In this document: positions 44,454 to 53,453 of the stretch, piece by piece
Position numbering within the stretch: position 1 is the first letter of the stretch
Layout: each line of letters opens with the position of its first letter
DNA from: Roseburia inulinivorans DSM 16841
GTDB taxonomy: Bacteria > Bacillota > Clostridia > Lachnospirales > Lachnospiraceae
Length of the DNA: 64,000 bases
NCBI RefSeq assembly: GCF_000174195.1
Contig: NZ_ACFY01000161.1
Span: 21,475-85,474 of the forward strand
Reading direction: 5' to 3'
The notes under the pieces: model-generated
The model's database searches: none
The model's input: only the letters and a program-made list of their open reading frames with translations
What the model was told of the DNA's origin: nothing
Made by a program: the position numbers and the translations under genes

Positions 44454-45414
44454 ATGCCCGGCTATGTGACACATTATATTTTTGGTCGTGATATGTATGA
44501 GAAATTGAACGATCCGGTTTTGAAAAACAATTTATATAAAAACAGGGCGGTTTATGCCTTAGGGCATCAGGGACCTGACATTTTTTTCTATTATCTGCCG
44601 GCTTACGTACTGCACGGACACAATCTGGGCGACATGGCGCACACCGAAAATACCGGCGCTTTTTATGCCGCACTTTTAGAGAGCCGCAGTATCTTTAAGA
44701 AGCCGGAAGATCTGCAGATCGCAAATGCTTATCTGGAAGGATTTTTTGGGACATTATATATTAGACTCCATCTGCCATCCGTTTATTTATGGACGCACAC
44801 ATTATAAAAAAGATGACAGAGGTTATTTTTCCCGCCACGCTTATTTAGAGACTGAGATCGACACCTCTCTGCTCGAGCTGAAGTACCACAGACGGCGTGC
44901 TGACTTCCATATGGAAAATACGATCATGTTGACACCTCGTCAGAAATGGATCGTTGCGCGTATGCTCCACTACGCTTACCAGCACACTTACCACGGTCTG
45001 TTTGTGAGCCGCTATACGATTTTTATGGCGATTTTCGCAACGCAGCTTGGTTTCCGGATTTTATACGACAGCACCGGACAGAAAAAAGTGCTGTTCCGTT
45101 TTGCAGAAAAGCATACACTTGGCTACCCGGTATTTTCACCATTGATCGCCAACGACTCGCTGTTATTCCGCACTGATCCTTTTAACATGCAGCACAAAAA
45201 ATGGACGAACCCGTGGGATTCATCCATTTCATCTGTGGAATCTTTCTTCGATCTCTATGGGCGGTCCGAAGAAAAATATCTCCATTGTCTCGCTGAATTA
45301 TCTGCATTGTTAAAGGAACGGATACATTCACCGAAAGCATCACTTCTGACCGAAGAGTTTTTGAAAGACTATGGAAACGCCTCTTTTCACAGTGGTTTAG
45401 ACTGCACTATTTGA
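44454..45414 (+). pseudogene. Zinc-dependent phospholipase C-family protein, frameshifted in a T run
   Basis: The ATG at 44454 (AGGAG 8 nt upstream) starts MPGYVTHYIFG with ALGHQGPDIFFYY and GHNLGDMAHTENTG, the metal-binding start of this family. At six T residues (44742-44747) the frame shifts. With five T residues the protein continues GFLGHYILDSICHPFIYGR and runs to 45414 as a protein of about 319 residues. The single extra T points to decay or assembly error. Its 3' end overlaps the convergent dehydrogenase gene by 8 nt. Confidence 0.82.
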
Positions 45415-46339
45415 AATATTCTTTTACCTGACCAAGAATGATATTCATCAGTCTTGTTCTTGCCTCAACACTCGCCCATGCGATATGAGGCGTGATGATC
45501 AGCTTATTGCTGTCCTTGATCTCACGGAGTGGGTTGTCTGCACTCATCGGCTCGACACACAGCACATCCAGTCCTGCCGCTGCGATCTCATTGTTTTTCA
45601 ATGCATCTGCCAGATCCTGCTCCACCACGATCGGTCCTCGTCCGAGATTTAAGAAAATCGCAGATTTCTTCATTTTTGCAAAGGCTTCGGCGTTCATCAG
45701 ATCCTGTGTGTTGGCATCTAACGGCGCATGCACGGATATAATGTCGGAAGTTGTCAGCAAAGTATCAAAATCGACTCTCTCATACCCCTCCTGGTTATTC
45801 TTACCGGAAGTTGAATAGTAAATGACATGGCAGCCAAACATTTTTGCGATATCTGCAACACGTCTGCCGATATTTCCAAGTCCGATAATTCCCCATGTCA
45901 TGCCGTTTAAGTCATGGAATACGTTCGAGAAATGTGTGAAAATCGTATCTCCGATATATTTTTCTGATTTTACATATTGATCGTAATAGTTCAATTTTTC
46001 CAACAGATAGAACAATAACGCAAATGTATGCTGCGCAACGGTCTCAGTGGAATAGCCTGCGACATTGCGCCATTCGATCTGTCTCTTTGCCAGATATTCC
46101 TTGTCCAGATTATTGGTACCGGTAGCAGTCACGCAGACCAGTTTCAGGTGTTCTGCCCTACCGATCGTCTGCTCATTGATCTGTACTTTATTGATAATGA
46201 CAACATCTGCGTCCTTCGTGCGCTCCCCTGCTTCCTCTGGTGTGGAGAATCCATACTTTACTACTTCTCCCAGCTGGTCAAAACCCGAAAGGTCAATGTC
46301 ATCTCCAATGGATTTTGCATCTAAAAAAACGATTTTCAT
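45407..46339 (-). CDS. D-2-hydroxyacid dehydrogenase
   Basis: 310 residues from the ATG at 46339 (GGAG about 11 nt upstream). It has the substrate-domain motif TGTNNLD, the NAD-binding WGIIGLGNIGRRVADIA, the catalytic Arg region NLGRGPIV, a GLDVLCVEPM Glu and the His in TPHIAWASVEAR. It reduces a 2-keto acid with NADH; lactate, glycerate or hydroxyisocaproate types cannot be separated by eye. Repeat E3 lies 32 nt upstream of the start. A longer ORF reading into E3 is spurious. Confidence 0.9.
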   Translation of the reverse strand: MKIVFLDAKSIGDDIDLSGFDQLGEVVKYGFSTPEEAGERTKDADVVIINKVQINEQTIGRAEHLKLVCVTATGTNNLDKEYLAKRQIEWRNVAGYSTETVAQHTFALLFYLLEKLNYYDQYVKSEKYIGDTIFTHFSNVFHDLNGMTWGIIGLGNIGRRVADIAKMFGCHVIYYSTSGKNNQEGYERVDFDTLLTTSDIISVHAPLDANTQDLMNAEAFAKMKKSAIFLNLGRGPIVVEQDLADALKNNEIAAAGLDVLCVEPMSADNPLREIKDSNKLIITPHIAWASVEARTRLMNIILGQVKEYFK

Positions 46340-46371
46340 CTTTTTGTTTACTCCTTTTATCATTTTCATAA

Positions 46372-46598
46372 ATAGACAATTGTGAAACTCCTCATCACAT
46401 TCTTTAAATTGTTCGAAATTAACAAAAACATTCAAGACACGCTCTCGCTACGTGTCGCTCGCAGCGGTACTAAGAAGCCAGGCACAACTTATCGTTGTAC
46501 CAGCCTTCTAAGTACCGGCGGCTCCCCAGTGTCTTTCATGTCTTTTGTCAATTTCTCACAATTCAATTTACATTTTCATGAGTTTCGCAATTGTCTAT
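46372..46598 (-). repeat. Palindromic repeat element E3 (227 bp)
   Basis: Inverted orientation relative to E1 and E2. It has excellent terminal inverted repeats: ATAGACAATTGTGAAACTC (46372-46390) and GAGTTTCGCAATTGTCTAT (46580-46598). Read on the minus strand the centre is GGTACTTAGAAGGCTGG ... GCCTGGCTTCTTAGTACC, then the GCGAG and GCGAGAGC parts. It lies between the patatin stop and the dehydrogenase start, 32 nt upstream of the latter. Small ORFs within it resemble those in E1 only because the DNA repeats. Confidence 0.88.
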
Positions 46599-46601
46599 TT
46601 T

Positions 46602-47462
46602 CTATAAATCCTGACACTCCAGATATTTTCTCAGTTTTTTCATTTTTTCCCGACCGATGCGGTAGCCTTCCTCATAAAGTTCCCTGAGTTTCTTTGGATC
46701 AGACTCTGTACGTCCAACACCGAGCGTTGTCTCCGGTGCGATCACAAAAACTTTTCCCTGCTGCTCAAGCTCATCCAGTTTTTTTACATCCTCATTGTAA
46801 CGCTCAGCCCTTGTATCCATGGCTTCCACGATTTTTGGATACTTTTTGTAAAGTTTGTCCGTGATCCGGATCGCTTTCTCAGTCGTTTTCACATAACCAT
46901 GCTCTCTGGTAAGCACGACGATCAGTTTGTCGCAGCCCTCCTCCAAAGCATGCCGGAATGGGATAGAATCTGCGATTCCTCCATCCAGATAATAATGCCT
47001 TCCGATTTTGACCGGTTGAAATAAAATTGGAAGGGAACAGCTTGCCACCAGTGTATCTTTCATTTCCACGCTCTGTGGCACTTTCAGATACTCTGCTTTT
47101 CCGGTATGGATATTGGTCACACACGCCTCCACGACACCCTTGTATCCTGCAAAAGTTTCGTAGTCAAACGGCAGCAGCTTATTCGGTACTTCGTCAAAAA
47201 CGAATCCAATGTTATAATAACTCTTCTTTTTGCGGTCAAACAGATATTTCAATCCCATGTACCGCTTATCTGCCATATATTCTTCTAAAATTTTCAGGTT
47301 ACGTCCCTTCTGTTTTGACAGATACGACACACCAAATGCGATTCCTGCCGAGACACCGATAAAGTAATCCGGCATCAGTTCCTCTTCCAGAAATGCGTCC
47401 ATCACACCGCAGGAAAATGCTGTCCGGCTCGCACCGCCTTCAAATACCATTCCTAATTTCAT
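46602..47462 (-). CDS. Patatin-like phospholipase
   Basis: About 286 residues. The oxyanion loop EGGASRTAF, the nucleophile GVSAG and the catalytic Asp in YLDGGIADS make a complete Ser-Asp dyad of the YjjU-type patatin group. It should hydrolyse acyl esters of lipids in the cytoplasm or at the membrane. The ATG at 47462 has AAAGAAG at good distance; a GTG three codons upstream is the alternative. It is flanked by E3 downstream and the NfeD gene upstream. Confidence 0.88.
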   Translation of the reverse strand: MKLGMVFEGGASRTAFSCGVMDAFLEEELMPDYFIGVSAGIAFGVSYLSKQKGRNLKILEEYMADKRYMGLKYLFDRKKKSYYNIGFVFDEVPNKLLPFDYETFAGYKGVVEACVTNIHTGKAEYLKVPQSVEMKDTLVASCSLPILFQPVKIGRHYYLDGGIADSIPFRHALEEGCDKLIVVLTREHGYVKTTEKAIRITDKLYKKYPKIVEAMDTRAERYNEDVKKLDELEQQGKVFVIAPETTLGVGRTESDPKKLRELYEEGYRIGREKMKKLRKYLECQDL

Positions 47463-47513
47463 TTTTTTCACTTCTTTCTATCTCTCTGTCATACCATGTT
47501 GTCTGATTTTTGT

Positions 47514-47999
47514 TTACTGTTCTGATTCCTTTGGTGCTTCTGCTTCCTCTGCTTTTTTCGGCATTGCATCGCTCTCTGTCACATAAAGCGTCACGCCGCG
47601 GATTTCTTTTACCTTCACGATCATGCCGGCCTCAAAAGTTTTTCCATCTTCGTAGGCGCGCGCAGTCCATTCCTGTCCATTTAACACGGCGGTTCCGGTT
47701 CCCCTAATATTATCTACCGCCTCTGTCAGGCATACGTTCTTATCCACTGCTGCCTCATAATTTGTTTTCACAAGACGCGGCTTCATATATTTTAATGCCC
47801 ATGGTCTTGTAAATACAAGCAGGATCACCGACACGACCACAAATGCTGCAAACTGCCATACCGGTCCAAGCCCGGCTGCGTCTACAAGCAATGCCACCAC
47901 TGCTCCGCCTGCAAACCAGATGGAGGTAAGACCTACCGTGATGATCTCCACCACTGCAAATATAATAATCAATGCGATCCAGATAATTGCTGCTTCCAT
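47514..47999 (-). CDS. NfeD-like membrane protein
   Basis: 161 residues from the ATG at 47999 (GGAG 8 nt upstream). Three or four helices (residues 2-85) are followed by an OB-fold domain (ending VKVKEIRGVTLYVTE) as in short NfeD proteins. An acidic Ala/Glu-rich C-terminus follows. NfeD proteins usually partner with flotillin-like proteins; none is encoded next to it here. Repeat E4 lies 30 nt upstream. Confidence 0.85.
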   Translation of the reverse strand: MEAAIIWIALIIIFAVVEIITVGLTSIWFAGGAVVALLVDAAGLGPVWQFAAFVVVSVILLVFTRPWALKYMKPRLVKTNYEAAVDKNVCLTEAVDNIRGTGTAVLNGQEWTARAYEDGKTFEAGMIVKVKEIRGVTLYVTESDAMPKKAEEAEAPKESEQ

Positions 48000-48028
48000 A
48001 ATGATTCTCCTTTTTTTGTTTTGATACT

Positions 48029-48255
48029 TGGACAATTGCGAAACTCAATTTTACGTTATGAATATTACGAAAAGTTAACAATATCAACGAAAACACGCTT
48101 CCGCTACGTGTCACTCGCAACGGTACTAAGAAGCCAGTCACGACTAACAGTCGTTCCTGCCTTCTAAGGACCGGCGGTTCCTCAGTGTTTTCTTTTGCTC
48201 TTGTCAACTTTCCGTAATTTAATTCACGTCTTCTAAGAGTTTCGCAATTGTCTAT
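48029..48255 (-). repeat. Palindromic repeat element E4 (about 226 bp)
   Basis: Same orientation as E3. Ends GACAATTGCGAAACTC and GAGTTTCGCAATTGTC. On the minus strand the central hairpin is GGTCCTTAGAAGGCAGG, loop region ACGACTGTTAGTCGT, CTGGCTTCTTAGTACC. Where E1 has CAAC/GTTG, E4 has CGAC/GTCG, a base-pair change that keeps pairing. It is 30 nt upstream of the NfeD start, and with E3 it brackets the patatin-NfeD pair. Confidence 0.85.
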
Positions 48256-48280
48256 ATTTTGATATTACACATTATAAACG

Positions 48281-48326
48281 ATTTATCGGAATTATACTAA
48301 TTAATTTTATCTTACTGCCGATAAAT
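48281..48326. promoter_or_regulatory. Divergent SigD/sigma-28-like promoters forming a 9-bp inverted repeat
   Basis: On the plus strand GCCGATAA (48317-48324) matches the sigma-28 -10 exactly, 11 bp after TAATTAAT. On the minus strand TAAAATTA (48302-48309) and TCCGATAA (48283-48290) are also 11 bp apart. The arms ATTTATCGG and CCGATAAAT are perfect complements, so a repressor operator is the alternative reading. The plus-strand gene starts about 100 nt downstream. Confidence 0.45.
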
Positions 48327-48427
48327 ATTATAGCAGAAGTATGAATATAACGAATTTAAGGATAGAGCATATGTTACTGGAATCAGGTACGAGTGAACAG
48401 TAACGAGATTATTCCACGGAGGGAATT

Positions 48428-48985
48428 ATGGCAGCAGTTGCAGGAACCGGCACATCTCTGAGTGCCAGTTATTATCTTAGAAATTTTTATACAGCAAACC
48501 GTAACGCAGTCACTTCATCCAAGCGCAAAGAGATGACAGGCGGTACTCTTTCACAGGCGGATGCCACAGCGCTTCACCGTGCAGCGAAGAAGTTACGCAA
48601 TTTTAATTATGAGGATGACACTACAGACAGTGCCAATATTTACGGAAGCGTCAACGCATTTATACAAGTTTACAATAACACGCTGTCATCCGGAAATAAA
48701 ACAGATGACGCTTCTTTGAACCGTTACTCCAGATATCTGAAGTCACTTTCCAAAGAACATTCGAGTGAATTGTCCAGGATTGGGATCACCGTTAATTCCG
48801 ATGGAAGCTTAAGTGCCAATGACAATCTGCTAAAATCAGCCAAAGTTTCCAAAGTCAAAACATTATTTGCTGATGATGCAGAATATATCACAAAGGTAAG
48901 CCGTTATTCCAAGAAAATGGCAGAAAAAGCTGACAGTGTTGTGCTAAGCGAAACACTTGGCAGCAATATCGATCTGACTTTATAG
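48428..48985 (+). CDS. Uncharacterised helical protein, possibly flagellar-regulon
   Basis: 185 residues, mostly helical and Ser/Ala/Lys-rich, no signal peptide, no membrane helix. The start MAAVAGTGTSLSASYYLRNF follows GGAGGGA. A flagellin-like N-terminal helix and the sigma-28-like promoter upstream suggest a link to motility, but I recognise no domain. It ends in a shared bidirectional terminator. The 170 nt upstream contain only the promoter region and a small inverted repeat. Confidence 0.7.
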   Translation: MAAVAGTGTSLSASYYLRNFYTANRNAVTSSKRKEMTGGTLSQADATALHRAAKKLRNFNYEDDTTDSANIYGSVNAFIQVYNNTLSSGNKTDDASLNRYSRYLKSLSKEHSSELSRIGITVNSDGSLSANDNLLKSAKVSKVKTLFADDAEYITKVSRYSKKMAEKADSVVLSETLGSNIDLTL

Positions 48986-48990
48986 AAAAA

Positions 48991-49045
48991 AGACTGGTGC
49001 ACGAAGCATGATGAACTATCATCCTCTTCGTGTTCCAGTCTTTTC
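48991..49045. terminator. Bidirectional intrinsic terminator
   Basis: AGACTGG/CCAGTCT and CACGAAG/CTTCGTG form a long stem with an inner GATGA/TCATC pairing. A-rich on the left and T-rich on the right, so it can serve the 48428 gene and the convergent LD-carboxypeptidase gene. Confidence 0.85.
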
Positions 49046-49049
49046 TTCC

Positions 49050-50156
49050 TTATATATACTTCAAATCGATCGTGACATCATTCCCCTTCACGCAGACCTT
49101 TGCCATGCTTCCGCAGACAAGCGGCATCATCGGTGGTCTGTGTCCGATATCCATATCCATAATGATCGGCACTTCGAAATCTTTTAAAATGTCGGTCACT
49201 GCATGATAGTGATCGAGTCCCATCATCTCTTCCCCGATACAGCACGGACGTCCGATCAGGAAGCCTTTCACATGCTGAAACCATCCCGCATTTTTCATCT
49301 GCCACATGGCGCGCCGGATTCCCATCACATTCAGATCGCAGCATTCTAAGAACCAGATGATTCCGTCTTCTTTGTATTTCTCATTGAATTGGTTTACATA
49401 ATCAAACTGTGTTCCCAGTAAATTTACGAGGCAGTCCACACAGCCGCCCACAAGGCGTCCCTCCATTTTTAATGACACATCCGGGTTCTCATTTCCGATA
49501 TAAAGTTCTGTCTCGCCCTCTTTCCAAACCATCTCCGACTGCATTGCCTGTGCTATCTCCTTTCCCGGATAGATCACATGTCTGGATGGCTCTGTCACAT
49601 TGTAAGGAACATAAGGATTTCCCTCATCTTTCAGATCGTCTTTTTCCCATGAAGGATAACTGTGCAATTTCTTTGTTTTACCTGTCAGAACATCCATTGT
49701 ATCTGAAAGGCTCTCATGCCACGGCTCCATGCCAAAAGTTCCTGCGCATGGTCCATACACTGCTGCCGTATCACAGATCGTGCTGAGTAAAAATGTAAAA
49801 TTCGTATTATCCGAATAACCCATATACCATTTCGGCGCCGCAGACTTGATTTTCTCAAAATCGACAAAATTCATCGTCTCGCACATCATTTCCCCTCCAC
49901 CGCAGGAAATAAGAATGTCGTTATCCACGCTGCAATAGTAATCCGTCAGCTCTTTTCCACAAGCCTGTGGTGTATTACTGATGCCGATTCCTTCTGCCTC
50001 GTAGCAGTTCGGACCTAAGTCAAGCCCATAACCCATTTTCTGAAATTTTTTCTGCGCATTCAAAAACGCTGTATAATATGGTTCTGTCGCACAGCCAAAC
50101 GACGGCGCCACAAAACCGATCGTCCCCTTTTCCGGTAAAAATTTTGGATATCTCAT
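49050..50156 (-). CDS. LD-carboxypeptidase (peptidase S66 family)
   Basis: 368 residues from the ATG at 50156 (AGGAG 8 nt upstream). The S66 marks are the N-terminal GTIGFVAPSFG, the ISCGGGEMM loop, the nucleophile Ser in MGYSDNTNF, a Glu in WFLECCD and the catalytic His in IGHRPPMMPL. Family members trim tetrapeptides from recycled murein or inactivate microcin C. It is longer than LdcA (about 300) and nearer the MccF side. It stands alone between a terminator and a TATAAT-containing region. Confidence 0.88.
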   Translation of the reverse strand: MRYPKFLPEKGTIGFVAPSFGCATEPYYTAFLNAQKKFQKMGYGLDLGPNCYEAEGIGISNTPQACGKELTDYYCSVDNDILISCGGGEMMCETMNFVDFEKIKSAAPKWYMGYSDNTNFTFLLSTICDTAAVYGPCAGTFGMEPWHESLSDTMDVLTGKTKKLHSYPSWEKDDLKDEGNPYVPYNVTEPSRHVIYPGKEIAQAMQSEMVWKEGETELYIGNENPDVSLKMEGRLVGGCVDCLVNLLGTQFDYVNQFNEKYKEDGIIWFLECCDLNVMGIRRAMWQMKNAGWFQHVKGFLIGRPCCIGEEMMGLDHYHAVTDILKDFEVPIIMDMDIGHRPPMMPLVCGSMAKVCVKGNDVTIDLKYI

Positions 50157-50258
50157 AAAATTGTCTCCTGTCATTTCATTTTGATCACAATATTCTTTCC
50201 TGCAAAGTACACTTATTATAGCAAATTTTTTATTTCAGGTAAATGGGGACTTAACACG

Positions 50259-50292
50259 ATTGCCCGCATGAAAGCAATTTCATGCGGGCAAT
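50259..50292. terminator. Strong hairpin downstream of ttdB, possible terminator
   Basis: ATTGCCCGCATGAAA and TTTCATGCGGGCAAT pair around GCAA. No T run follows on either strand, so it may act as an RNA 3'-end stabiliser rather than a classic terminator. Confidence 0.5.
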
Positions 50293-50366
50293 GGTCAGCG
50301 AAATTTATTTTCTTCAAACTTCCTATAAAATTCGGAAGTCAGAATACGTTAAAGAATTTGTTTGTA

Positions 50367-50993
50367 TTATTTGATAAATCCGACCTGTTTGCAGATTTCC
50401 TCTGTTGCAGCATCTTTTCTCTTATTAAATTCTACTTTCTGCTGCTCAAACCAGTTATTTCCCTCTGTGTCGATAGATACGATCAGTGGTCCGAACTCTT
50501 TGACACGGCAGTTCCAGAGTGTCTCTGGCATTCCAAGGTCTCTCCACTCAGCACGTACAATCTCTTCTACCTCTGTTGCAGCCACAACAGCGTTTCCGGC
50601 TGGGAATACACAGTGGATCGCTTTGAACTCTTTACATGCGCGCTCGGTATTCTCTTTCATACCACCTTTTCCGATGATCACTCTGACACCTGTCTCTTTT
50701 ACGAATTCGTACTCGAATTTTTCCATACGCATGGAAGTTGTAGGACCTACGGAAACCATCTCAAATTTGTCATTCTCTAATGGACGGATAATTGGTCCTG
50801 CATGGAAAATCGCATTATTTCTTACATCTACCGGAATTTCTCTTCCTTCTTCTACGACACGGCGGTGTGCTACATCACGGCATGTTGTCATGCTTCCGTT
50901 TAAATAAATGATATCGCCGATTTTGATTCCTTCTAAATCCTCTGCTGAAACTGGTGTTGTTAAAATTGTTTTTCCATTGATTCTCTCTACCAT
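50367..50993 (-). CDS. ttdB: L(+)-tartrate/fumarate dehydratase beta subunit
   Basis: 208 residues, aligned by eye with E. coli TtdB throughout: [57 protein letters not shown] and a shared [16 protein letters not shown] segment. It forms the second half of a class I [4Fe-4S] hydro-lyase with TtdA, converting L-tartrate to oxaloacetate or fumarate/malate. The start overlaps the ttdA stop (TAATG). The two-subunit fumarase of anaerobes is the alternative; the close match to TtdB favours tartrate dehydratase. Confidence 0.85.
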   Translation of the reverse strand: MVERINGKTILTTPVSAEDLEGIKIGDIIYLNGSMTTCRDVAHRRVVEEGREIPVDVRNNAIFHAGPIIRPLENDKFEMVSVGPTTSMRMEKFEYEFVKETGVRVIIGKGGMKENTERACKEFKAIHCVFPAGNAVVAATEVEEIVRAEWRDLGMPETLWNCRVKEFGPLIVSIDTEGNNWFEQQKVEFNKRKDAATEEICKQVGFIK

Positions 50994-51892
50994 TATAATT
51001 CCACCCCCGTATGTGTTGTGATTGTATAATTAAGATCTTTATCAAAAATAATGTGTCCTCTTCTGTGGCTCCAGCATCCGACATTGACTGCGACACCAAT
51101 TGTGGATGGATGACGGGCTGTGTTCTCGATATTAACGCCCATAACAGAATATTTTCCGCCCATTCCCTGAGGTCCAAGGCCGATCTTGTTGATTCCATCC
51201 TCAAGCAATGTCTCCATCTTGGCTGCACGCTCGTTCTCATTGTGGGAACCGATCGGACGCATTAATGCTTTCTTGGAAAGTAATGCTGCTGTCTCAACAG
51301 AAGTTGCAACACCGACACCCACTAACAATGGAGGACATGCGTTCAAACCATAAGTTGTCATAACATCCATAACGAATTTGGTAACACCCTCGTAACCTTC
51401 ACCTGGCATTAATACCATTGCTTTTCCTGGAAGGGTACATCCTCCGCCTGCCATGTATGTATAGATTTCACATTTGTCACTATTTGGTACAATATCCCAG
51501 AATACAGTAGGTGTTCCTTTACCAACGTTCTTACCTGTGTTGTACTCATCGAATGTCTCAACACTGTTGTGACGTAATGGCGCTTTAAATGTTGCTTTTA
51601 CAACAGCTTCTTTCAATAATCCCTCTAACTCATCGATAAGTGGGAACTTTGTTCCGCATTTTACCCAGAACTGTAAAACACCAGTATCCTGGCAGCTTGG
51701 ACGGTTTAATTCAACCGCAAGACGCTGGTTCTCGAACATCGTATCATAAATTGTTTTGGATAATGGACTGTCCTCTTTGTCTCTTAACTCTGTGAGCTTT
51801 GCGATGACATCATCTGGTAATTTTTTTGCTATATGAGCGATGAAATTTGCCATATAGTTGGTAAGCTGTTCTACCTGTTTTTCGTTTGACAT
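50993..51892 (-). CDS. ttdA: L(+)-tartrate/fumarate dehydratase alpha subunit
   Basis: 299 residues with the Fe-S ligands of TtdA: Cys in NRPSCQDTG, in [10 protein letters not shown] and in [11 protein letters not shown]. Other family blocks are [37 protein letters not shown] and [14 protein letters not shown] precedes the ATG. The operon (carrier at 51994-53259, then ttdA, ttdB) implies uptake and dehydration of tartrate or a related C4 acid. Regulation probably comes from the GntR genes upstream. Confidence 0.87.
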   Translation of the reverse strand: MSNEKQVEQLTNYMANFIAHIAKKLPDDVIAKLTELRDKEDSPLSKTIYDTMFENQRLAVELNRPSCQDTGVLQFWVKCGTKFPLIDELEGLLKEAVVKATFKAPLRHNSVETFDEYNTGKNVGKGTPTVFWDIVPNSDKCEIYTYMAGGGCTLPGKAMVLMPGEGYEGVTKFVMDVMTTYGLNACPPLLVGVGVATSVETAALLSKKALMRPIGSHNENERAAKMETLLEDGINKIGLGPQGMGGKYSVMGVNIENTARHPSTIGVAVNVGCWSHRRGHIIFDKDLNYTITTHTGVEL

Positions 51893-51993
51893 AATTCGTT
51901 CCTCCTGAAAAATAATATAGATTCTTTTTATAAGGTTTTGGCTGTACTGTGCCGTTCACACAATACCGTCCATTTTTTATCATCAATATCCGC

Positions 51994-53259
51994 TTATGGA
52001 AAAAACGGATATAAGATTGGCAGTAAAATCATGCTGACTACAGTTGCCACAAGGATCAGCGGCACGCCTGCTTTTGCGTAATCTTTGAAAGTATATCCTC
52101 CGGCTGTCACGACCATCGTGTTTGCCGGCATACCGATTGGTGTTGCATATGCACAGGAACCTCCGATGACACATGCCATCAAAACTGCTCTTGGATCTGC
52201 GCCCATTCCCTGTGCAATGGAAACACAGATTGGAGCCATCAGTGCGGTGGTAGCGGTGTTTGACATAAAGTTTGTCAGTACACAGCAGAGCATAAATACT
52301 ACGAATGTAAGTACATACGGGGATGGGTTCTCACCCAGAACTCCGATCACTGCTTTTGCGATATCCTCTCCTGCTCCGGTTGTCTGCAATGCAGATGCAA
52401 GAGAAAGTGTTCCTCCGAAAAGGAAAATTGTTTTCAGATCAATGGATTTCAGTGCGTTTTTCTCACTGATCACTCCGGTTAAGATCAATGCCAGTGCTCC
52501 GATACATCCTGTAATACAAAGCTTGATACCAATCTGATCTTCAAAGATCATTCCGAGTAATGTCAGGATCAGAATGATGAGTGACAATGCTTGTTTCCAC
52601 TTTGGAACATTGGAAAAATCTTTCTGTTCATCATAGCTGCTGTCTGTTCCGCCTGTTTTGTTCGGCAGTAATTTATATCCGAAAAATGCAAAGTAAATAA
52701 TCCCACAGACTAAAATTGGAAGTCCGACCTTCGCATATTCAAAAAAGCTAAAACTCATGTCCATCTCTTCCATCACGGACTGTGCAATCAGGTTTCCCGG
52801 CGCTCCGATCAAAGAAAGGTTGCCTCCCATCGCTGCTGCAAATACAAGCGGCATTAAAAGCCTTGATCTTGAATATCCTGACTTTGCTGCAATTCCGATA
52901 ACTACCGGAATTAAAACTGCTGCTGTTCCTGTGTTGGAAAGCACACCGCTCATCAATCCTACAATAATCATGATCGCAATGATAAGCTGTCTCTCTGTCT
53001 TGGCAAAATGTGTAACCACTCCGCCAATCTTATTTGCCATACCTGTTTCAAACAATGCTCCCCCGACAATAAACATTGCCACGAACAAAATGACATTGCT
53101 GTCGATAAACCCTGCAAATGCTGTTTTCCAGTCTAACACCCCTGTTACGACAAGACCGACACAGATGATCATGGATGTTACCCCAAGTGGAATCTTTTCC
53201 CACACAAACATTACAATGGCAAACAATAAAAATAATAACGTTATTGTTGCTGGACTCAT
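51994..53259 (-). CDS. DASS/SLC13-type dicarboxylate carrier
   Basis: 421 residues, about 11-12 helices. It has two internal repeats, each with the substrate/Na+ loops (SNTGTAAVLIPVV with NLSLIGAPGNLIA, and MSNTATTALMAPI with YATPIGMPANTMV). That pattern is the DASS/CitT hallmark. It precedes ttdAB by 101 nt in the same direction, so C4-dicarboxylate (tartrate, succinate, fumarate) transport or exchange is likely. A motif shared with the GntR promoter lies just upstream. Confidence 0.87.
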   Translation of the reverse strand: MSPATITLLFLLFAIVMFVWEKIPLGVTSMIICVGLVVTGVLDWKTAFAGFIDSNVILFVAMFIVGGALFETGMANKIGGVVTHFAKTERQLIIAIMIIVGLMSGVLSNTGTAAVLIPVVIGIAAKSGYSRSRLLMPLVFAAAMGGNLSLIGAPGNLIAQSVMEEMDMSFSFFEYAKVGLPILVCGIIYFAFFGYKLLPNKTGGTDSSYDEQKDFSNVPKWKQALSLIILILTLLGMIFEDQIGIKLCITGCIGALALILTGVISEKNALKSIDLKTIFLFGGTLSLASALQTTGAGEDIAKAVIGVLGENPSPYVLTFVVFMLCCVLTNFMSNTATTALMAPICVSIAQGMGADPRAVLMACVIGGSCAYATPIGMPANTMVVTAGGYTFKDYAKAGVPLILVATVVSMILLPILYPFFP

Positions 53260-53293
53260 ATCATTCCTTCTCCCTTCATCTTTTTGATATGTG

Positions 53294-53305
53294 ATAATGT
53301 ATCCA
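53294..53305 (-). promoter_or_regulatory. TGGATACATTAT motif upstream of the carrier/ttd operon
   Basis: The 12-mer TGGATACATTAT (minus strand) lies about 40 nt upstream of the carrier start. The identical 12-mer lies upstream of the GntR gene pair at 54749-54760. Shared between a regulator and its presumed target, it is a candidate GntR operator. Confidence 0.45.
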
Positions 53306-53326
53306 TTTGTTGATTACACAATATAA

Positions 53327-53365
53327 CAAAAAACCGAAGTCGTCAACTGTTTTTGACAACTTCGG
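53327..53365 (-). terminator. Intrinsic terminator of the GntR gene pair
   Basis: Minus strand CCGAAGTTGTCA pairs with TTGACGACTTCGG and is followed by seven T residues. Confidence 0.85.
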
Positions 53366-53453
53366 CATTTTCTATAATTTTATATTTTCTTTTTTGTGCA
53401 TTATTTATCAATAACCTCGATTCCGGTTTTGCACGAAAAATATTTTTTTCACA

